From CAYVFC01 sp964450715 (GTDB lineage Bacteria > Myxococcota_A > Polyangia > Polyangiales > JAFGIB01), in assembly GCA_964450715.1 (NCBI GenBank), contig CAYVFC010000117.1:1-25363 (forward strand): DNA of 25,363 nt, written 5' to 3'. This document shows positions 14,322 to 21,956 of the stretch, one piece after another. Position 1 is the first letter of the stretch, and each line of letters starts with the position of its first letter. The translations under genes were made by a program, and so were the position numbers. Under the pieces are notes generated by a model that saw nothing but the letters and a program-made list of their open reading frames with translations, did no database searches and was not told the origin of the DNA.

Positions 14322-15676
14322 GCGATCGACAGACCTCGATACGGGAGCGGTACTTCGCCTTGCTCTACGAATACGTGGAGGCACCGGACGAGCGGCTGCT
14401 GGCCCAGGCGGCCGATCTCGGTCGCGAGATGATCGCTAGCGGGTTTCCCATCGAACAGATAGCCGAGATCCAGCACGAGGCGAATGCCGGCCTGGCGCAG
14501 AAGATGCCGCGGGCGTTGTTCAGCGAGCTGGCGCCGATCCTCTGTATCCCGCTGATCGAGCTGCTGGTCGCCTTCAGCCTGGAGTTCCGGAAGAACGCGG
14601 CGGAAAAGGACCGCATCGCGACCGCCCTGCGCGGGGCGGTTCTGGAATGGCGGCGTACGGTCGACTCGGTGGACTACCTGATCCTGCTGCTCGACAAGAA
14701 CGGCCGGATTATTCGTACCAACGAGGCTACCCGAAGACGATCGAACCGGCTTGGCCCCCGCCTATCGATGTCGCCGGTGGAGCGCCTGGGAAACGAGCAA
14801 CCCTGGGAATCGATCGTGGAGCTGGTTCAAAGCCTGAAGGAGATCCGAGCTACCCGGTCGGTCCGGATCGAGGACGAGCGCGCGGATAAAACCTGGGATA
14901 TCACGGCCACCTACTCCACGGCGGAAAACGAAGAGGACTATATCGTGGTCGTGGCTCGCGATGTGACCGAGCAGGTGAAGATGGAACAGTCGCTACGCCG
15001 TAGCGAGCTGCTATCCAAGATGGGCTCGGTACTGGGGGATTTCGCCCACGAGGTGCGCAACCCCATCTTCAGCATTTCCGCCACCATAGACGCCTTCGAG
15101 GCGCGTTTCGGCGACGAGGAGCTGTTCGGCGAGTACTTCAAGGTGCTACGCGGGGAGATCGCTCGCACCAACAAGCTGATGAAGCAATTGCTGGAATACG
15201 GCAAGCCGAGCCGCTCCGAATTCGTAGTCGGCGACCTGGGAGAAGTGGTCGTCGATGCGATACGATCGTGTAGCTACAAGGCCGTCGAGGCCAAAGTCAG
15301 CATCACCAACAACCTCGAAGGCGAAACCGCCCCGATGCGAATGGATAGGGTACGGCTCGGCCAGGCCTTCGAAAATGTCCTAGTTAATGCCATCGAGCAC
15401 TCTCCGCCCGCGGGAGCAATCGTCATCGATTGCACACGGGTCCGAGAAAGGGAAAAGAACTGGTTAGTCTTCACCGTATCGGATACCGGAAACGGATTCG
15501 GCGAGCAGGACGTCGCCCAGATCTTCGAGCCCTTCTTCTCCAGGCGCAAAGGCGGAACCGGGCTCGGTCTCTCCATCGTACGGCGCGCCGTGGAAGACCA
15601 CGGCGGCCAGGTATCCGCGGGCAACCGGCCCGGCGGCGGCGCGGTGGTGACCATTCGCTTGCCCCGCGATATTTGA
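14318..15676 (+). CDS. RsbU_N-PAS-histidine kinase fusion (stressosome output kinase)
   Basis: Predicted 452 residues, soluble. Residues 1-92 resemble the N-terminal RsbT-binding domain of the phosphatase RsbU: IRERYFALLYEYV, an AADLGREMIASGFPIEQIAEI-like helix (given in part), then a helical IPLIELLVAFSLEFRK. Residues about 110-220 look like a PAS domain (VDYLILLLDKNGRIIRTNEA). The HisKA region has His244 in GDFAHEVRNPI; the ATPase domain has the N-box FENVLVNAIEHSP, G1 DTGNGF, F-box IFEPFF and G2 GGTGLGLSIVRR. It starts with GTG in a GTGA overlap with rsbX. The natural reading is that free RsbT controls this kinase. No response regulator is found in the window. Confidence 0.9.
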   Translation: MSDRQTSIRERYFALLYEYVEAPDERLLAQAADLGREMIASGFPIEQIAEIQHEANAGLAQKMPRALFSELAPILCIPLIELLVAFSLEFRKNAAEKDRIATALRGAVLEWRRTVDSVDYLILLLDKNGRIIRTNEATRRRSNRLGPRLSMSPVERLGNEQPWESIVELVQSLKEIRATRSVRIEDERADKTWDITATYSTAENEEDYIVVVARDVTEQVKMEQSLRRSELLSKMGSVLGDFAHEVRNPIFSISATIDAFEARFGDEELFGEYFKVLRGEIARTNKLMKQLLEYGKPSRSEFVVGDLGEVVVDAIRSCSYKAVEAKVSITNNLEGETAPMRMDRVRLGQAFENVLVNAIEHSPPAGAIVIDCTRVREREKNWLVFTVSDTGNGFGEQDVAQIFEPFFSRRKGGTGLGLSIVRRAVEDHGGQVSAGNRPGGGAVVTIRLPRDI

Positions 15677-15677
15677 A

Positions 15678-15726
15678 CCGCGAACGGTCTCGATTCACTC
15701 GCGGCGCCCTACTTGCCCAGCGCCGC
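15678..15726. terminator. Possible hairpins between convergent genes
   Basis: CCGCGA 15678-15683 can pair with TCGCGG 15699-15704, or alternatively GCGGCGC 15701-15707 with GCGCCGC 15720-15726. They lie between the stops of the histidine kinase gene and the convergent hydrolase gene. There is no T-tract on either side, so this is a weak terminator candidate. Confidence 0.25.
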
Positions 15727-16827
15727 GATCACGCCGTCGTGGAAGCCGGGGCGGAACCCCTTGATGCGTTCGTTGGCGCGGCTCGGGTGTACGCGGTTGG
15801 TGAGCAGCACCACGGCCACGTCCCGCTCCGGGTCGCACCAGATGGAGGTACCCGTGAAGCCCAGGTGGCCGAAACTCCTGGGGCTCATGCGACGCCCCGC
15901 AGAGCTCTCCTCCGGGCTCTTCCCATCCCACCCCAGCAACAGGGTGGACTCGTCCGGAGAGGTGAGCGCATCCATCAATAGATCCCGGGGCACCAGATCG
16001 CCGCGGCCCGCGTACACGTCGAGCACGGCGCGGCCGAAAACGGCGACCGCTCGGGCTGTGCCGAACATGCCGGCGTTGCCCGCCACTCCGCCGAAGGCCG
16101 CGCAGTTCTCGTCTTGAACCTCTCCGCGCAGAAACCGCTGCCGCCACTCGCACCACTCGGTAGGAGCTGCCTCTCGCGCCAGCTGACCGCGGCGATCGGG
16201 CGGCAGCGAAGCGGCGAAAAAGAGCTCCTCGGAAATGTTCAGCGGGCTAGTGACCTCGCGCGCTACCACCTTGTCGAGCTTATCTCCGCCGCTACGCGCG
16301 ATGACCTCGCCGGCGATGATGTACCCGAGGTCGCTGTACACGGGCGGCTTCTGCCACGGCTCGTGCGGCCGGCGCGACGCCTCGCTCAGGATCCAGCGCC
16401 GCGCTGCCTGGGTGCCGGGTTCGTGTGGGACGTCGAGGTAGAGCCCTCCCCAGGCGGCCAGGCCGGCCCGGTGCCCCAGCAGCGCTCTGAGCGTGGCGCT
16501 GCCTCCGGTTCCGCCGCGAACGTCGGTGAGCACGGCGTCGGTCCTGATATCCAGCGTGAGCTTACCGGATGCGACCAGCCGCAGGGCAGCGGTGGCCACG
16601 AAGGGCTTGGTCAACGAGGCGAGGTCGTAACGCGTCGAGGTCTTGACCGGTGCGTCGCCGGCCCTGAGAAAGCCGGACGCCACGTCCACGTAGACCTCCT
16701 CGTCACCGTCGCGCCAGGCGATACAGGCCACCGCTCCGGGGAACACCTGTCCCGCGACGCCGGCATCGAGTAACCTGCTGGTTTCCCTCTCGACCCTCTG
16801 TCTGATTTCTTGGCCCGATCCGCTCAT
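15709..16827 (-). CDS. Serine beta-lactamase-like hydrolase (class C/PBP4 fold)
   Basis: A 372-residue protein of the beta-lactamase-related serine hydrolase family (esterases, D-aminopeptidases, penicillin-binding-like). The nucleophile motif is SLTK (Ser71, Lys74). The second motif is YSD (Tyr164), a variant of YxN that is common in esterase-like members. The region GHLGFTGTS (from residue 320) replaces the KTG box and is typical of non-lactamase members. The family ending TNRVHPSRANERIKGFRPGFHD is complete. No signal peptide is evident, which would place it in the cytoplasm and argues against antibiotic resistance. It is convergent with the stressosome island and monocistronic. The substrate is unknown. 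Confidence 0.92.
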   Translation of the reverse strand: MSGSGQEIRQRVERETSRLLDAGVAGQVFPGAVACIAWRDGDEEVYVDVASGFLRAGDAPVKTSTRYDLASLTKPFVATAALRLVASGKLTLDIRTDAVLTDVRGGTGGSATLRALLGHRAGLAAWGGLYLDVPHEPGTQAARRWILSEASRRPHEPWQKPPVYSDLGYIIAGEVIARSGGDKLDKVVAREVTSPLNISEELFFAASLPPDRRGQLAREAAPTEWCEWRQRFLRGEVQDENCAAFGGVAGNAGMFGTARAVAVFGRAVLDVYAGRGDLVPRDLLMDALTSPDESTLLLGWDGKSPEESSAGRRMSPRSFGHLGFTGTSIWCDPERDVAVVLLTNRVHPSRANERIKGFRPGFHDGVIAALGK

Positions 16828-17427
16828 CTCTAGATTAAGAAACCGAGTAGCGCGACTGATAAGGCATCCGCCTCCGATATCCGGTCAGACGAGGCCGACG
16901 AATGAAGAACCCGGCTCGATTGTGAAGCAAGAGCGTATGTTACCCCTAAAACGAACCGAGTTGCTGCAAAGAATTGCCTGGAGTCATAAAATTTCCGGCC
17001 CGAAGGAAACGGAGAATGGAGACGGGTACTCCCGGTATACGGCCCGCGGTCTCGAGGGCGATAGAGCCGAGCGTAGAGCGGCGAAAGCCGAGCGCCGACA
17101 CGGGAATTGCCTGGGATTTTTCCCGGGTTCATCTCCGGATCCGAATAGGATCTGCCGTCGGGACGACTTTTTAGCAGGGAATCGGCTGCGGGATATGATC
17201 ATGTATCTTTCTTGACACATAATGCATCCGGATTCGACTCATACGAAACGAGGGGCATACGATCCCGGGATCGAATCGAACGGGCTTCCTCCGCTCCTCG
17301 ATTCCGAGTCGGGTCATGAACGCCTTGATAATGGGCGCCTGGTCCGTAAAAGTTTCGGGCGAAAGGTAAACGGAGTAGGACGCAAAACGAGCGACGATTT
17401 CCCAACGCGTTACAGGAGAGGATAGAA
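16828..17427. other. 600-bp intergenic region upstream of exbB
   Basis: No convincing gene lies here. Visible structures are a hairpin at 17110-17127 (CCTGGGA, loop TTTT, TCCCGGG, one wobble) and a perfect 14-bp palindrome CGATCCCGGGATCG at 17260-17273, which could be an operator. A promoter candidate is listed separately. The long upstream space suggests that the exbB-exbD-tonB set has a long leader or several regulatory sites. Confidence 0.5.
17171..17199 (+). promoter_or_regulatory. Candidate sigma70-type promoter for exbB
   Basis: TTAGCA at 17171-17176 and TATGAT at 17194-17199 are separated by 17 bp. The match is 4/6 at -35 and 5/6 at -10, in a locally AT-rich stretch 229 bp before the exbB start. 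A nearby TTGACA (17212-17217) has no good -10 at the right distance. Confidence 0.35.
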
Positions 17428-18087
17428 ATGGATATTCAACAGCGCCTGACCGCCTTCGCCCTGCTCGGAGCGACCTGGGTGATGTGGTTGCTGGTCGTCC
17501 TGTCGATCATCAGCGTGGCGGTTGTCATCGAGCGGACCTATTATATCCTGGCCTCGCGCGGTGACATCGAGAGCCTGCTGCGCGATCTGGTCGCGCTGCT
17601 TAAAAAGGGAGACTTGAAAGGGGCCGCTGAGCTACTGAAGGGGTCGAGAACCTTCGAGGCGAGGGTAGCCCTGGTCGGAGTCGAATCCGCGGGAAGCGGA
17701 CCGGAAACGGCCAGAGAGCGCATGGCCGCCGAGCAGCAGCTGGTACGGCTGCACATGGAGCGCAACCTGGCCTTCCTGGGCACGGTAGGCAACAACGCAC
17801 CGTTCGTCGGGCTGTTGGGCACCGTCATCGGCGTCATCCGTGCTTTCCACACCCTGGACGAGACCGCGGGACGGGTGACCGCAGGGCTGATGGCCGATAT
17901 CGGCGAAGCGCTGGTGGCCACCGCCATCGGAATCCTGGTTGCCTTACCAGCGGTCGCCGGATTCAATTTCTTCCAGCGCGTCATCCGCGGGCGCATGGCC
18001 CGAGCCGAGGCGATGGCCGACCACGTGGTCGCCTACCTGAAATCCAACGAAAACGGCAGCGCGGGTCGACCTCCCGCCGAAGAGTAG
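17428..18087 (+). CDS. exbB: MotA/TolQ/ExbB proton channel family protein
   Basis: A 219-residue inner-membrane protein with three predicted transmembrane segments: about 15-37 (ATWVMWLLVVLSIISVAVVIE), 118-140 (TVGNNAPFVGLLGTVIGVIRAF) and 155-182 (EALVATAIGILVALPAVAGF). The cytoplasmic loop between the first and second segments and the motif APFVGLLGTVIGVIRAF are typical of ExbB/TolQ, which with ExbD/TolR forms the proton channel that powers TonB or TolA. A strong ribosome site AGGAGAGGA (17414-17422) precedes the ATG. Next come exbD and a tonB gene, which favours the ExbB reading over TolQ. Confidence 0.92.
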   Translation: MDIQQRLTAFALLGATWVMWLLVVLSIISVAVVIERTYYILASRGDIESLLRDLVALLKKGDLKGAAELLKGSRTFEARVALVGVESAGSGPETARERMAAEQQLVRLHMERNLAFLGTVGNNAPFVGLLGTVIGVIRAFHTLDETAGRVTAGLMADIGEALVATAIGILVALPAVAGFNFFQRVIRGRMARAEAMADHVVAYLKSNENGSAGRPPAEE

Positions 18088-18160
18088 AGCGGCGAGCGGA
18101 ACAGCACGCGGCCAGAGCAAGAGCGACGACAACCATCCACCCGAAAAAGGCGAGTCAAAT

Positions 18161-18592
18161 ATGGCAGGCGGAGCGGATAACGGCGACGACAGCGGCCTGA
18201 TCACTGCGATAAATGTGACGCCGCTGGTAGATATCGTACTGGTGCTGCTGATCGTATTGATGGTGACCTCGGCCTATATCGTGAGCCGCTCCATCAATGT
18301 CGAGCTACCCAAGGCCGCCACCGGCGAGCCGACCGATGCCTCGCTGTCCATTTCCATCGATGCCGACGACAATCTCTACCTGAACGGTCAAAAGGTCGGC
18401 CAGGATGACCTGCGAAAAGGCATTCGCGAAACGCGCGCACGCAACCAGGAGATCAAGGCCATTATCTCGGCCGATGGCCGCGTCCAACACGCGCGGGTGG
18501 TCTTCGTCATCGACATGCTCCGGCGCGAAAAGGTGAACAAGTTCGCCATCAACACCAGCCCGCTCGAGCTCGAGAAACAAGGGCGGAAGTGA
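18161..18592 (+). CDS. exbD: ExbD/TolR family biopolymer transport protein
   Basis: A 143-residue protein with a short cytoplasmic N-terminus, one transmembrane helix (about 22-43) and a periplasmic domain. The hallmark INVTPLVDIVLVLLIVLMV carries the conserved proton-path aspartate Asp24. The periplasmic part includes VPLPKAA-like ELPKAATGEP, ISIDADDNLYLNGQKV and IKAIISADGRVQHARVVFVIDMLRR (given in part), which fits the ExbD/TolR fold. It lies 73 bp after exbB and 81 bp before tonB; no terminator is visible between them, so one transcript is likely. Confidence 0.93.
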   Translation: MAGGADNGDDSGLITAINVTPLVDIVLVLLIVLMVTSAYIVSRSINVELPKAATGEPTDASLSISIDADDNLYLNGQKVGQDDLRKGIRETRARNQEIKAIISADGRVQHARVVFVIDMLRREKVNKFAINTSPLELEKQGRK

Positions 18593-18673
18593 ATGCAGCC
18601 GTTTCCGGACATGGAAGAGAACCGGCAGCCGAGGCGGCAGTAAGCCGGCGGCGCCGGCCCGAGAGATCGTAGT

Positions 18674-19489
18674 ATGCCGCCGGAGGTGAAATACGGCGAC
18701 GGACGCGAGAGAGCCTTTGGCGTGCTGTCCATCAGCACGGCCATCCACGTCTTTCTATTCATCGGTCTGGGTTTTTCGCCGGCGGCTGACGGAGCCTCGC
18801 TCAAGCAGGTACTCGACTTCGAGGTGCTGCAGGCGAAAGAGCCGGACCTCGAAAGCGAACAGGCCGAAGAAGAAGAGCCCGAGCCGCCAGAGCCCGAACC
18901 GCCAGAGCCGAAAACGCCGGCGCCAAAGCAGCGCGCGGCGCAGAAGCCGGCCGCTGCGCCGGACGAGCCACCGCCGCCTACCGAGCTTGAGACCCAAGAG
19001 GCGGCGGATGAGCCCGAGCCCGTGGACTTCCCGGGATTCACCCTGACCGCCGAGGGAGGGGGCTCTTCCTGGACCACCGCCGTGGGGAGCGGCGCACCTA
19101 TCAGGGCGCCGGTAGTCGTTCCAAAACCGCGCAAGACCAAGACGGCGCTCACCGGAACGGGCTGGTCAGGTGGCAGCGGGTCTAATAAGAGGCAAAAGAA
19201 ACTGGCCACGCCTCCCCAACAGCCGCTCGACATGGACGCCACCCTGCTGAAGTTCTACCCCAAACAGGCGAAAATGCAGGGGATCGAGGGGCTGGCGGTG
19301 ATGAAGGTGGTCATCGCCCGTAACGGGCAGGCGTCCGATATCCGTCTGGTACGGGAGAGCTACGAGGGCTTCGGCGATGCCTGCCGGAAGACGCTGAAGA
19401 GCTCCCGCTGGAAGCCCCAGCTGGACGACAGCGGGAGCCCGGTACCGGTCGAGATCACCTACACCTGTCGCTTCGAGGTGGGGTATTGA
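18674..19489 (+). CDS. tonB: TonB-family energy transducer
   Basis: A 271-residue protein with the TonB plan. It has an N-terminal anchor helix (about 14-37, AFGVLSISTAIHVFLFIGLGF) containing a His at the usual place. A periplasm-spanning region rich in Pro, Glu and Lys follows (EPEPPEPEPPEPKTPAPKQ), then a Gly/Ser linker. The C-terminal TonB domain occupies about 185-271 (FYPKQAKMQGIEGLAVMKV, IRLVRESYEGFGDACRKTLK, SRWKPQLDDSG). The C-terminal domain ends in YTCRFEVGY, with an extra cysteine pair partner at CRK. It closes the exb-ton set and is followed by a hairpin terminator. No TonB-dependent receptor is in the window. Confidence 0.9.
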   Translation: MPPEVKYGDGRERAFGVLSISTAIHVFLFIGLGFSPAADGASLKQVLDFEVLQAKEPDLESEQAEEEEPEPPEPEPPEPKTPAPKQRAAQKPAAAPDEPPPPTELETQEAADEPEPVDFPGFTLTAEGGGSSWTTAVGSGAPIRAPVVVPKPRKTKTALTGTGWSGGSGSNKRQKKLATPPQQPLDMDATLLKFYPKQAKMQGIEGLAVMKVVIARNGQASDIRLVRESYEGFGDACRKTLKSSRWKPQLDDSGSPVPVEITYTCRFEVGY

Positions 19490-19523
19490 CGGACGAACCG
19501 GACGCGGTACTTGCGTCCAGGCC

Positions 19524-19560
19524 AAGGTTCCTATACCCAATTGGAACCTTTGCAGTTTTT
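19524..19560 (+). terminator. Rho-independent terminator after tonB
   Basis: A perfect 8-bp stem AAGGTTCC (19524-19531) / GGAACCTT (19543-19550) has an 11-nt loop and is followed by a T-rich tail ending in TTTTT (19556-19560). It lies 34 bp after the tonB stop and separates the exb-ton transcript from the outer-membrane protein gene. Confidence 0.7.
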
Positions 19561-19625
19561 GCCTTCCGGGGCGAGAATAGGCCCGGAACGTCGGGGCGAT
19601 CGATTACCCGGTTCGGAGAATTCAG

Positions 19626-21095
19626 ATGCGCTGGCTAACGTCGAGTCTGGTACTGGCTTTGGTTCTGGTTTCGGGTCACGAGCTGATGGCCCAGAGTGCG
19701 AACGGCACGGTTCCCCAGGAAGGGTTTTCCGCCTCGCGGTTCCTTCCGGCTCCGGGAGGTGAGAACTACCTGTCGGTGGACGGCGCCCAGGTAGCCGGCG
19801 AGCTGGTTCCGAGCGCAGGGCTCGTGCTCGACTACGCCCACCGTCCCTTCGTGCTGTTCGACGCGGACTGCGAGGCCGGGGGCACCAGCGACTGCACGCT
19901 GGGCGAATCGGAGAAGGACCTGGTTGCGTACCAGTTCGGAATCGATCCCATGGGCTCGATCACCTTTGCCGAACGCTTCCAGGTAGGGCTGGTAATGCCT
20001 CTGGCCTACTCGGACGGCGAGAGCTTCAACGCCATGATCGGCGACCATCCCCTGAACCTGACTGGCGGCACGGCCTTCGCGATGGGAGACCCGCGGCTGA
20101 GCGGTAAGGTACGGATCGTTGGCGAGGGCAACGAGGGGGTCTTTCTGGCGGGTCTGGTATTCGTGACTGCTCCGCTGGGTGAGGCCACGGCCGAGGGCCG
20201 CTTCATGGGACACGGAGGGGTCACCGGGGGTCTCAATGCCGTAGCCGAGTTCCGCTACTCGCGGGTCAGATTCGCTTACAACATGGGCGGGAACTTCCGC
20301 GAAAACAAACAGTTTCTATCGACCGAGGTGGGCTCTGAAATGACCTACGGCGTGGGCGCGAGCGTATCGGCCACGCCGCTATTCGACGTCCTGGGCGAGC
20401 TGGCCGGTTCCACCGCCTTTTCCTCGCGTATAGACGAGAACCCCATGGAAGCACGTCTGGCCGGCAAGCTGCGCATCAGTGACTTCGTCGTATCGCTCGG
20501 AGGCGGCGCGGGTCTTATCTCGGGCGTGGGCGTGCCCAACTTCCGCGTGGTGGCGGGCGCATCCTGGCAGCCCAGCGCAGTCGACTCGGACGGCGATACC
20601 ATCCCGGACACCGAGGACTCCTGTCCTACCGAGGACGAGGATCTGGACGGCTACCTGGACGAGGACGGATGCCCGGACGAGGACAACGACGGCGACGGGC
20701 TACCCGACGCGGCCGACCGCTGCCCGGACGAGCGCGAAGACGCCGACGGATACCAGGACAACGACGGGTGCAAGGACATCGACAACGACGACGACGGCGT
20801 GCCCGACGGCTTCGACTCCTGCCCGAACGATGCGGAGGACAAGGACGGCGACCGCGACGAGGACGGCTGCCCCGACCACGACACGGATCAAGACGGCATC
20901 AACGACGACAAGGACAAGTGCCCGAACGAGCCGGAGGACACCGACGGCTTCGGCGACGAGGACGGTTGCCCGGAGGACGACTTCGACGGCGACGGCGTGG
21001 CGGACGACGAGGACGAGTGCCCGGAGCAGCCGGAAAACGTAGACGGCGTGGAGGACCAGGACGGCTGTCCGGAGGAAGAGCCGGCCGCAGAGTAG
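19626..21095 (+). CDS. Outer-membrane beta-barrel protein with five thrombospondin type-3 repeats
   Basis: A 489-residue protein. Residues 1-22 form a signal peptide (LTSSLVLALVLVSGHELMA). Residues about 35-318 are a glycine- and aromatic-rich region with alternating strands, probably an outer-membrane barrel. Residues 320-484 are five tandem 33-residue acidic units of the type DxDGDxxPDxxDxCP...DGxxDxDGCP, each with two Cys, the calcium-binding thrombospondin type-3 pattern. Proteins of this kind in Myxococcota usually continue into an OmpA peptidoglycan-binding domain; this one stops five residues after the fifth unit. GGAG seven bases before the ATG supports the start. It has its own transcript after the tonB terminator. 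Confidence 0.9.
   Translation: MRWLTSSLVLALVLVSGHELMAQSANGTVPQEGFSASRFLPAPGGENYLSVDGAQVAGELVPSAGLVLDYAHRPFVLFDADCEAGGTSDCTLGESEKDLVAYQFGIDPMGSITFAERFQVGLVMPLAYSDGESFNAMIGDHPLNLTGGTAFAMGDPRLSGKVRIVGEGNEGVFLAGLVFVTAPLGEATAEGRFMGHGGVTGGLNAVAEFRYSRVRFAYNMGGNFRENKQFLSTEVGSEMTYGVGASVSATPLFDVLGELAGSTAFSSRIDENPMEARLAGKLRISDFVVSLGGGAGLISGVGVPNFRVVAGASWQPSAVDSDGDTIPDTEDSCPTEDEDLDGYLDEDGCPDEDNDGDGLPDAADRCPDEREDADGYQDNDGCKDIDNDDDGVPDGFDSCPNDAEDKDGDRDEDGCPDHDTDQDGINDDKDKCPNEPEDTDGFGDEDGCPEDDFDGDGVADDEDECPEQPENVDGVEDQDGCPEEEPAAE
20583..21077 (+). repeat. Five tandem 99-bp coding repeats (thrombospondin type-3 units)
   Basis: Five in-frame 99-bp units encode 33-residue Asp/Glu-rich repeats with cysteines at unit positions 14 and 30. 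DNA similarity between units is high because of the biased GAC/GGC/GAG codon use, so recombination could change their number. Confidence 0.9.
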
Positions 21096-21229
21096 CCACC
21101 CCCCTCTCGCGCCCCCTCCGGGTACGCGTACGACCCCGGCTGCCGGCCGAAATCGGTCGCAGCCCTGAGTTCTCGTTGCCCCCCGCCGTTTTTTTGACCG
21201 CGAGCCTCCGCGCCGGTTACCCAGAATGA

Positions 21230-21907
21230 ATGAACGAGTCGCTCCAACGCCCGATACGGCGTAGACCCGCTTTGGCGTTGTTCCTGCCGCTTCCCTTCGT
21301 CCTGGCCTTCACCCCCTCCTGCATGCCGAGCGAGATCCCCGGCGATCCCGTGGGCACCTACAGCGTCACCGGCCAGCTAGAGTACAACTCCTGCGGCTCG
21401 ACCGCCGTACCCGCTGTCGACCCGCTGGAGTTCGTCGTGCAGATCCTGGACGACGACGGTGCGGGCGTCTGGGCGCTATCCAACAAGCCGTACGTACACG
21501 GCCGACTGACCTCGCGCGGTGATTTTTCGTTCAAGACCGGGACCAGCTACGCCCTGGAACCCAAACAGGTCAGGGGGGCTACCACGGACGAGGAGGAGAT
21601 CGCCCGCCTGCTCTCTCCGGATCGAGAAGAACTGACCGCCGCGCCCGCGCCCTGCGTTCTGGAGCAGATAGAGACCGTGAGGGGCACCATCTTCCGGCGA
21701 GCCGAAACCGAGGAATCGGACGCGAGCGTCGAGGATGACGAAACTTACGAAGACGACGGCGAAGTCCCCGACCTGGAAGCCGAGAACCTGATCGAGATCC
21801 GCCCGGCTGCCGGCTGCAGCTGCGCGGGCGCCACCTCGTCCAGCGGCGGCACCTTCCTCGCCCTGCCCTGCGAGATCCGCTACACGCTGCAAGGCGAGCT
21901 GCAGTAG
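21230..21907 (+). CDS. Predicted lipoprotein of unknown function
   Basis: A 225-residue protein with an arginine-rich N-region, a hydrophobic core (PALALFLPLPFVLAF) and a lipobox-like TPSC with Cys31, so it is likely exported and lipid-anchored. The mature part starts with a YSVTGQLEYNSCG strand and contains an acidic stretch (about 165-190, EESDASVEDDETYEDDGE) and a CSCAG motif near the end. I do not recognise a family. It lies 134 bp after the thrombospondin-repeat protein gene, in the same direction, and is convergent with the VWA lipoprotein gene 49 bp away. ATG 21230 is the in-frame start; an ATG at 21226 is in another frame. Confidence 0.75.
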   Translation: MNESLQRPIRRRPALALFLPLPFVLAFTPSCMPSEIPGDPVGTYSVTGQLEYNSCGSTAVPAVDPLEFVVQILDDDGAGVWALSNKPYVHGRLTSRGDFSFKTGTSYALEPKQVRGATTDEEEIARLLSPDREELTAAPAPCVLEQIETVRGTIFRRAETEESDASVEDDETYEDDGEVPDLEAENLIEIRPAAGCSCAGATSSSGGTFLALPCEIRYTLQGELQ

Positions 21908-21956
21908 ACGCGGTGGGTCGCGCCAGATACGCCCCTACGACTATTCTTGGCCGCCG

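Noticed and set aside
17212..17244. TTGACA box as promoter of exbB
   Set aside because: The nearest acceptable -10 (TCATAC at 17239) is 21 bp away, too far for a sigma70 promoter; the TTAGCA/TATGAT pair is better.
17340..17400. GGACGCAAAACG stretch recalling a c-di-GMP (GEMM-I) riboswitch
   Set aside because: Only the short GGACGCAAA piece fits; the other conserved GEMM segments and the pairing pattern are missing.
18593..18643. 16-codon frame directly after exbD
   Set aside because: No ribosome site and no similarity; too short to support as a gene.
20479..21042. Arg/Thr-rich open frames overlapping the thrombospondin repeats
   Set aside because: They are alternative readings of the 99-bp GC-rich repeats; the real frame encodes the calcium-binding units.
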